This document shows positions 57,148 through 64,000 of a DNA stretch of 64,000 bases, piece by piece. The DNA is from Rhizopus sp. PT2906 (lineage: Eukaryota; Mucoromycota; Mucoromycetes; Mucorales; Rhizopodaceae): the NCBI GenBank assembly GCA_025529335.1, contig JAMYHX010000083.1, positions 51,931 through 115,930 of the forward strand, in the 5' to 3' direction. A program made the translations under genes and the position numbers. The notes below the pieces were generated by a model. The model was not told where the DNA came from. It did not search any database and saw only the letters and a list, made by a program, of their open reading frames with translations. The first letter of the stretch is position 1; every line of letters starts with the position of its first letter.

Positions 57148-58396
57148 ATGTCATTTGCAAAAGAACGTGAAAGGCGTCCAAATGCTGGCAGCAGGTAAAC
57201 TCTACTTGCAAAGAAAAGACGATCATGTTTTACACTAAACTTACATTTCAAAAAGGATGCGAGCACTGCTTAATCAAGAAATAGAAATGGAGGAACTGTT
57301 TGAATATAAAGAGAATGACGAAAGTGATCAAGAGTTTCCAGAACAAAGTAAGATTATAAAACTAGAACAAGATCATAGTGATTGATTATAGAATAAAGTG
57401 ATGGAAGAAGAGGAGGATGTTGTTGATTCAGATTTTGATCTTGATTCTTCAGAAGGCGAACAAGAGCAAATAGAGGAAGGTCAAGAAATGGATAAAAAGA
57501 TTGCAAAGGAAGAAAAGAAAGTACGTACTTACGCATGCGATCGTCATATTTACTCATTTACATAGTCTCGCAAAAACACATTTAATCCCATTATACCCAA
57601 AGCATTTAAAGTTACACGGAAACCAACTGAACAGCGGAAAAGAAAAAGAGATGTGGATTCCGTGCAAGATAAAGAAGATCGTACGGTGCGACAGTCATCG
57701 AGAAGAAATACTATGCTGAACCGTATATTATTGGAAGATCAGATAAAAGAGCATGAAAAGAAAAAGGTAGATACGCAGCATTAGAAATCTCATTCTAAAG
57801 TATTCTCTTAGGCACTTCAACCCAAAAGAGATCGCACGGTAAGCGTCGAACTGACACAAGAAGAATTACTAGCAGAGGCAGCAGTGACAGAAGAAAAGAA
57901 TATGTCATCCTTACTGGAATGGCAAAAGAAAGAATCAGAACGTAAAGCGAATGCTAAAATTAAGGGTGACAAGGAACTTGCTGGACCCTTCATACGATAT
58001 CATTCGTTCATTGAGCGTTGTACAGAAAATGGAGATGGAGAAGCAAGCGAGGACAAGGAGTTCTTTGAACCAATGGGAAGGAATTTGATCACGTTTGTGG
58101 AAGAGACTGAGGATGAAAAAAAAGATGAGCTTGACCTTGACTCAGCTGGACTCATTCACCATTTATCACCTTGGTTGGTTAAAGAGCCAAAACCGAATAA
58201 ACCGATCTTGTGTCCCATCAGTGGTGAAATAGCAAAATATAGAGATCCTTGTACAGCTGTACCATTTGCTAATTTGGACGCATACAGAGTCATAAAATCA
58301 TGTCTGGATAACCAGATGAACTGGTCGTCTACTCTTGGAATTTATTTGGGTAACCTACCTAGTGCCAATGGTACTCCAGAGGGATGGAATATATGA
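57148..58396 (+). CDS. VPS72: SWR1-complex subunit Vps72/Swc2 (YL1)
   Basis: Exons 57148-57194, 57256-57347, 57399-57520, 57566-57766 and 57812-58396 give 348 aa. The N terminus (RERRPNAGSRMRALLNQE) and following acidic stretch form the H2A.Z/H2B-binding YL1 region. Basic and coiled-coil stretches follow, then the YL1 C-terminal domain, ILCPISGEIAKYRDPCTAVP and FANLDAYRVIK. The protein recognises histone H2A.Z for exchange into chromatin. The exon 3 start at 57399 was set by frame. Length is shorter than yeast Swc2 (795 aa) but similar to animal YL1. Confidence 0.9.
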
Positions 58397-58598
58397 TAAA
58401 AAGTATCAATAAACAATAAGGCTAAATTACTATTGGCTAAAAACAGAGTTAGTCATTTTGCCTGGAGGACTGGAATTAAAAATTCCTCTCCGGACCAATA
58501 ACTGTGTGATTCCAATTAAATGACGCAAAAGGGACTGCATAAATGCATAAAAAGCTCTACGTCTATTTCACATCTTGCAGTTTTTTCCTTTCATCTAC

Positions 58599-60378
58599 AT
58601 GTCAAATAAAGAGGAATACGATTCAGCAAAGAAAGCTGATTTTATAGAATATAAAGGACCAGAAGAAGAATACTCAGTTGGAAGTGATTTAAAAGAATTC
58701 ATTCCACCTTCACCTGAAGAAGTGAAGGCTGTCTTGTGGAAACTAGATCTACGAATTATACCCTTTCTCGGTCTTCTCTATCTCTGCTCATTCCTAGATA
58801 GAGTCAATATTGGTAATGCTAAACTTGCTGGTATTACTAAGGATCTGAATATTACCTCAAGTGATTTCAACATTGCTTTATCCATCTTCTTTATTGGCTA
58901 TGTAAGTTATATTATATCCTGAATCATGTCTCCTTAATTTATACATGTGTAGATCCTATTTGAAGTACCATCAAATTTGATTCTCAAGTTTATTGGCCCG
59001 AGTAAATGGATTCCGATTGTGATGATCAGTTGGGGCACAGTCGTAAGTTATACATATCTGTCATTTAGAGAAAGAACGCTAATCCCCTCTTTTATCGTAG
59101 ATGGCTGCTATGGCTGCTTGTACGAATACAGCCGGTCTATTGGCCGCTCGTTTCTTTTTGGGAATAACTGAAGCAGGTTTATTCCCAGGCGTCATCTTTT
59201 ATTTATCTTTGTGGTATACTCGTGCGGAACAAGCAACAAGAGTGGCCATCTTTTTTGCCTGTTCTACAGTGGCTGGCGTAATTACACACAATGGATCATA
59301 ACTAAACGAGGTTAACCTATTTCTTCTTTAGGCATTTGGAGGTGTTTTAGCTTATGGCATTATGCAAATGGACGGCATCAGAGGACTTCACGGTTGGCAA
59401 TGGATTTTTATCATCGAAGCGCTTCCCACGTTAATTCTTGCATTCATCTCCTACTTTTTCCTTCCCGACTTCCCAGAGAATTCAAAATGTACGTCCTTGG
59501 GAAATTGTCAAAGGTGTGTGAAACTTATACTTTTTTTTTTTTTTTTTTTTTAGTCATCACTGAACGAGAGCGTGAGATTATTATTCATCGCTTGAAAGAA
59601 GATGCAGGTCCATCCACTGAAACTCACTTCTCCTGGAAGCAATTCCGCGCGGTATTCACAGATTATAAGGTGTATATGCATTGTGTCATCTATATCTGTT
59701 GTGCTACGCCCCTTTACAGTCTTAGTTTGTTCCTGCCCAGCATCATCCAAGGTATGGGTTTCACTGACCTACGTGCGCAGGCGATGTCTGCACCTCCATA
59801 TGCTATAGGTAAGCTTATTGTTTGTTTCACTGGGAGTTGATCATCAACAAATAACTTTTATATGCATAGCTTGTGCTGTTACTGTTGTGGTAGCAATGGA
59901 TGCTGATAAGAGACGTGAGCGTGGTCTTCATCTTGCTGTACCTGCTGCTGTGGGTGCACTTGGTTATGCTCTTTTGGTTGGTCTCCGTAACCACGGCCCG
60001 GTTGCCATGTATATTGCAGCTTGTATTGCCACAACTGGTGTCTTTGCGAATGTTCCCGCTATGCTTTCTTGGTTTACAAACAACATCGGTGGTCATACAA
60101 AACGTGGTGTAGCTTGTGCTTTTATCATTTCCGTTGGCAACATTGGTGGAGCAATCGGTGGACAGATTTATCGTGCTAACGACGCACCTCTTTATGCTCG
60201 TGCTAATTCTGCTGCCTTGGGACTGATGTGTGGTGCAGTCTTCTTTAGTCTCTTGTTTAAATGGCTCTTGATGAGAGAAAATGCTAGAAGAGATAGATTA
60301 ACGCCCGAAGAATTTGAAAAGGAAGCGGCTGGTGAAGAGCTCTGTGATCTTCATCCTGGATTCAGATATCTGTCATAA
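58599..60378 (+). CDS. MFS anion transporter, Dal5/Tna1-like (allantoate permease family)
   Basis: Exons 58599-58901, 58953-59042, 59101-59277, 59332-59488, 59554-59808 and 59870-60378 give 496 aa with 12 predicted membrane helices. Family landmarks: LWKLDLRIIPFLGLLYLCSF and LDRVNIGNAKLAG at the N terminus, GITEAGLFPGVIFYLSLWY, HGWQWIFIIEALPT, and KRGVACAFIISVGNIGG in the C-terminal half. The allantoate/nicotinate group imports organic anions with protons at the plasma membrane; the substrate cannot be fixed here. The fourth intron ends in a T21 tract before its acceptor. Confidence 0.9.
59531..59551 (+). repeat. Intronic T21 homopolymer
   Basis: Twenty-one T form the polypyrimidine tract of the fourth intron of the Dal5-like transporter, directly before the AG acceptor. 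Confidence 0.9.
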
Positions 60379-60927
60379 ACATTGTATTGTATTATAAAAC
60401 ACTACTATATTAATAATTAATATTAACTTCTATTTAAAATAAAGAATGAATAAAAGAATGAAATGAATAGATGTTTGTGTACGTTTTCTTGATGTGAGGA
60501 AATGCTAAGCAGTTATATGAAAGATACATTGCTTTGTTTTTCTTACCAAAAAAAGGTCACAAATAAGATGTACGTTGCTACAAGTAGAAAAGTAACAGTA
60601 CAAGTTATAGAGGTCATACTTCTCTTGTTGTTCTTTTGAAGTAAAGTATATTCAATGTTCTTTTATGCTGTACTATGCAACATTACTTAATTTCAGCTCT
60701 AATTGTATTAGAAAGGTCTAATGATGGTCTATAAAAAAGCATTGTTTGGGATATAAATGATCTACTCCAAGTGGATATATTGATGTATAAAAATGTACAA
60801 TGTGACAGGCGTAATTGACAGCTTTATTTTATCTTGCTATTTTTGATTTGAATAATCAAGCTCAGCAATAAAGGAGTAGAACTTTATCACGTGAAAATTA
60901 ACCCCCCCCGCATTTTGCTGTCATTGA
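60379..60927. other. Intergenic, AT-rich
   Basis: No gene is supported. It ends at the left inverted repeat of the DIRS-type remnant, with a CACGTG E-box near 60889 and a C8 run at 60902. Confidence 0.5.
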
Positions 60928-60980
60928 AAAATTGTGGATCGTTCCTTCTACATTTGCCGTGTGGCTTACTCCGATCTTGG
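60928..60980 (+). repeat. Left inverted terminal repeat of the DIRS-type remnant
   Basis: Matches the reverse complement of 61989-62041 at 41 of 53 positions by eye, with two perfect cores (GATCGTTCCTT and TTGCCGTGTGGCT). Confidence 0.8.
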
Positions 60981-61988
60981 ATGTGGTTATAGGCCTTCGG
61001 GCCACGCTTTTATTGTCATAATCATACAAAAAACAAAATTTATGTAATCTACGTCCCTTATACCTTTTAAAGCCGCGCATCGTGATGTAACAAAATGTCA
61101 AATGGATTATCTCAAGAACAGAAACCTCTTTACGAATGGACCCTGCCGAGACGCTTTTCAAAATGCTTCAACAGAGATAGAAAATGGACCTGGATGCCTT
61201 TGCGTCAAGGGAAAACACCTGCCTATCACGTTACTGGAGCCGAATGCCCGGTCCATCTGCCTAGGGTATCGACACCTTCAAACAGAGGTGACCTCAGAAG
61301 GGCCCCTATTTGCACTCTCCATGGAAGTTGATTCCACAGGTATTGAGAAAACTACGAGAAGACAAGGTAAAGATGGCGGTGATGGTGACTCCGGCTTGGT
61401 AGATACAGCTCTGATGGCCAATGATGCTTCGCCAATGCTTAGAAGGACCGATCATGATGTCAATCAGCAGGACTTGGTGTTTAACCGCTTGGAGATTATC
61501 AGGGCGCACCAGTAGAAAAAGGCAAAGATGTCAGGTAGTGTAAGCGGATTTCTATCACATTCGAACAAGATCAGTACGCACAACAACTATGATATTCAAT
61601 GGAGGAAATAGGTGGAATGGTGCGCAAGACAAGTACCAAGAATAGATCCTACAGCATACAATCCTGGCATAGTAGTAGCTAGCAATCACATTCTATTTCT
61701 CATCTCTAGTAAGGATAACGATTTTTCGAAAATTTCTTCAGTCAAGAACAAGACAGCTGCTCAATGGATCACCAATAGCTTAATAGTTACGGGTATCAGC
61801 CCTGATAAGTTTACAGCACACTCGATCAATCCAGCAAGGTGCTTCCATTCAAAAAGTCAAGATTCATGCCAATTGGAGTTTAAGCGCGGACATGTTTGAA
61901 AAGTACTACTTACGGCTAGCCAACAGAAGATGGCAAGGGCAGATGATAGGCAAGAGAATTTCAAAAGATACTGAAAAGAATACCATAT

Positions 61989-62041
61989 CTGAGGTTGGAG
62001 TGAGCCACACGGCAATTATGAAAGGAACGATCTACAATTAC
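61989..62041 (-). repeat. Right inverted terminal repeat of the DIRS-type remnant
   Basis: Partner of the repeat at 60928-60980, in inverted orientation. The recombinase frame runs into it, as expected for this element class. Confidence 0.8.
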
Positions 62042-62660
62042 TTTTTTGTGTCTTTCGTCTTTTAATATGATAGTAAGAGCTTTTAAGAGTATCAGATGAT
62101 TTATATGATTTAAAAAGACCTTTGTCGAATACTTCTTTCCATTTTTTATTCTTTCCAGGTTCGCTTAAACTTTCAATGAGTTTTATGTCTTCGATGGCAT
62201 ATTTGTTTGTAGCATCACTTTGTTCACTGTCTCCCAGATATTTCTCCAACTATTCAATTGAAAGTAGCCTCTCTTTTGCGTAATTCTTTATCTTTTTTTG
62301 GCTATTGGTTTCATGATTATCGTTTTCTTCAATGATTTTCTCCAAAGTTCTTTTAGCTTGATTCACAATATGCCTAGTATTTGATTCATAAATCATGTCA
62401 TTGCCTTCTTTTGGCACAATGCCCTTTACAGTTGAAGCTAACAACATTAGCGTCGGATTTTGCCAATGATGTCGAGGTATTTGGTGTAAAGCGTGGTGAG
62501 TAAGAAAGTACCCTAAAATAGTCATGGGATCCAGTGTTTCGCGATGGAAACTGTTTGATAAAGCATCAGCAGTCAAGAGAAAACATTGTTTTGCCCAGAG
62601 TTTACAGTTTGCTTCAAATAGATATCCCTTACTACTGATGGTAAATTCACTTGAAATTTA
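62016..62660 (-). pseudogene. Unrecognised decayed ORF beside the DIRS-type remnant
   Basis: Read on the minus strand from about 62660: a continuous frame (KGYLFEANCKLWAKQCFLLT, then FHRETLDPMTILGYFLTHH, PRHHWQNPTLMLLAS) to a TAG at 62250-62252, then on in the same frame (LEKYLGDSEQSDATNK) until it runs into the DIRS right inverted repeat at 62041. One in-frame stop and apparent truncation by the insertion suggest a dead gene. No family is recognised. Confidence 0.45.
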
Positions 62661-62874
62661 GCACTGGAAAAAGATTTGGTCACAATAACAAGGACAATAG
62701 GTAATAGTTTGTGTGATGTTTGTTGTAGTTGTAGTAGTGGTTGTTGTATTTATGAATAGACAGAAAGTACAATGGGACTTTTTACGTTTCTATTATTTGG
62801 AAGAATAAAGATAAAGATATTAAAGTTGATATGCATACACTGCTTATTGACTCTTATTCAACGTAGAATACGAC
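62661..62874. other. Spacer, nothing seen
   Basis: AT-rich with a GTTGTAGT-type stretch. No coding feature is supported. Confidence 0.4.
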
Positions 62875-63239
62875 AATACACTCCATGTTGATTTGATTGC
62901 CTTTTGTTTGCCTTGTCCTTATTCTTCTTTCTTCAGGACCCATCCTACCAACATTTAGCATCAGCCTTTGTATATTATGGAGGTAGTTCTCTTCAACATC
63001 ATTCAATAGTATGAATATCAGTCTGTCCACTCTTGTGTTCTGCTTTCTTTTTAAATATGTTGGCTCTTTGGTTTATACAGCTTTCCAGCGTTCCACTTCA
63101 CGGCGTATTTCTCTGGAAAGGTATCAACAACCTCTTGCATTTGCGAAAGAGATACCTCAATACTTTGAGGGAATAGTCTTATAAGGGTTGATACGTAAGG
63201 TAAAAGATATGTTTATTGCGTTATCAAATGAATACAGTA
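62875..63239. repeat. 365-bp duplicated segment, copy 2
   Basis: Copy of 42158-42522 with three differences and no gaps. Unlike copy 1, its left flank is not Mutator-like coding sequence, so this is probably the derived copy. Confidence 0.92.
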
Positions 63240-63940
63240 TTCTTTATTATTATCATTGTGAATTAACTTTCAGGTACAGCAGTTAAGATGGCTTTTGATG
63301 GCTTAAAGTATTGGCCTATATATAGAAATTACAATTTTAAAGTTCCCTTAAGTAGCGAGGGTATAAGTAAATCGCTGTGTATTGCGCCTAGCATTGGTCC
63401 CAAACAACCAAAAAAAATGTGACGTAACCAATGACATTCTTAGGGCGCGTGCCTAACATTAGTCTATTTTGCTGGCGCTTTACCTTGGTACACGGAGCTT
63501 TTCTCTTCAATCTTGAGTGTTATAGAATTACATCCTTTTTCATTGATAACCAATACACAATTCACACTTAGATAAGTATTACAAATATTATTATTCCTTA
63601 AAACAACACTGCTTGTACATCTTGGAAGACTAAACTTGGCTGATAAAAAGGTGACCCCGTAATGGTTTGCTGAAGGATTAAAAAGGCATCCCAATCACTG
63701 TTTGGCTCTGTTCATTGAGGCTTGACGGCTATCCTTGCCGTGACAAATTCCATGGGTTGGAGGTGACATTATTTCTTTTGTAGAAAATTGAATTTTATTC
63801 AAAAATCTAACTGACAGTATCAAAAGGCAGTCCTCTTTTCTTCCCACTTTAAAAGCTCAAGTTTAAAGTTAAAAACCCTAAATTATTCAAAAAAAGCCTT
63901 AAGTACGTTCAATATTGTTATTTTGTTATACAGTTTTTCT
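63240..63940. other. Unassigned sequence before the second Tc1-like end
   Basis: No gene is supported. A 76-codon minus-strand frame (63694-63464) is unrecognised. It may be further mobile-element debris. Confidence 0.4.
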
Positions 63941-64000
63941 AAAAATTATTGACACTGATGCCAAGAGTAAAATTCGCGGTCGTTAAATTCTATTGTCACG
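63941..64000 (+). repeat. 5' end of a Tc1-like element, copy 2 (cut by the window end)
   Basis: Fifty-nine of sixty bases equal 31941-32000. The homology reaches the last base, so a second element in the same orientation starts here and continues past the window. Confidence 0.85.

Larger units (their letters stand above)
60928..62041 (+). mobile_element. DIRS/Ngaro-type tyrosine-recombinase retroelement remnant
   Basis: Inverted terminal repeats bound about 1.1 kb of plus-strand coding remnants. First comes the end of the RT/RNase H region (QVLRKLREDKVKMAVMVTPA and WCLTAWRLSG), with stops. Then the tyrosine recombinase: a KTAAQWI block, ISPDKFTAHSINPA where HxxR has Asn instead of the catalytic Arg, and MFEKYYLRLANRRW with the active Tyr. 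Several stops and frame shifts interrupt it, and gag, most of RT and the methyltransferase region are missing. This is a dead internal-deletion copy. Known DIRS elements combine reverse transcription with recombinase-mediated insertion of a circle. Confidence 0.75.

Noticed and set aside
58397..58598. Extra exon of VPS72 or of the transporter
   Set aside because: Both neighbours are complete without it and the spacer has no open frame with splice sites.
1..64000. tRNA or rRNA genes
   Set aside because: Scanned by eye for T-loop-like GGTTCRANNC and rRNA-like blocks; none could be supported. A tRNA scan would settle it.
1..64000. CRISPR array
   Set aside because: No regularly spaced direct repeats; the only tandem repeats are microsatellites, and the genome is eukaryotic.

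Overview
The window is nuclear DNA of a filamentous fungus, most likely an early-diverging Mucoromycota (Mucorales-type). It is AT-rich, genes are split by many short GT-AG introns (about 45-70 nt), and the proteome is typically fungal: ISC1, SEC66, a CDC3-type septin, an ENA-type P-type ATPase, a siderophore-iron transporter, COX12 and a PKA regulatory subunit. The mobile elements (a Fanzor/TnpB-like gene, DIRS-type tyrosine-recombinase element, Mutator-like, Tc1-like and Ty3-like pieces) also fit that lineage. Placement comes from sequence character only. No tRNA, rRNA or CRISPR array was seen. Exon coordinates below were deduced by hand from splice sites and reading frame.

Layout. 1-9.8 kb is gene-dense: the 3' end of a coiled-coil gene, ISC1 (-), an ankyrin protein (-), a large fungal protein with a histone-fold-like N terminus (+), SEC66 (+), a seven-helix membrane protein (+) and a bZIP factor (+). 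9.8-14.3 kb is a repeat-rich gap with a dead Tc1-like transposase and a decayed gag-like ORF. A kinesin with a 6-nt microexon (14.3-16.5 kb) is followed by the decayed Fanzor (16.9-19.2 kb, -), a secreted Cys-rich protein (19.6 kb, -) and Ty3-like debris. 22.2-31.8 kb holds a beta-trefoil protein, a BSD-domain protein, a CGYS glutaredoxin, an ENA-like ATPase and a GH36 glycosidase. 31.9-33.9 kb has a truncated Tc1-like element. 34-38.5 kb has the siderophore transporter, an F-box/LRR protein and COX12. 38.9-43.8 kb is a Mutator-like graveyard.

44.5-50.8 kb holds PKA-R, CDC3, a RING protein and a triple-HMG-box gene with two GC-AG introns. 50.8-57.1 kb is gene-poor with a single secreted double-psi beta-barrel protein. 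VPS72/SWC2 and a Dal5-like MFS transporter follow. From 60.9 kb to the end the sequence is mobile debris: a DIRS-type remnant with inverted terminal repeats, a decayed ORF next to it, a 365-bp near-identical copy of the 42-kb Mutator-like fragment, and the start of a second copy of the Tc1-like element at the window edge.

Housekeeping genes form blocks (1-9.8, 22-31.8, 44.5-50.8, 57-60.4 kb) separated by repeat-rich stretches. Two of the secreted or variable genes (the Cys-rich protein and the barwin-like protein) lie in or beside the gene-poor stretches.
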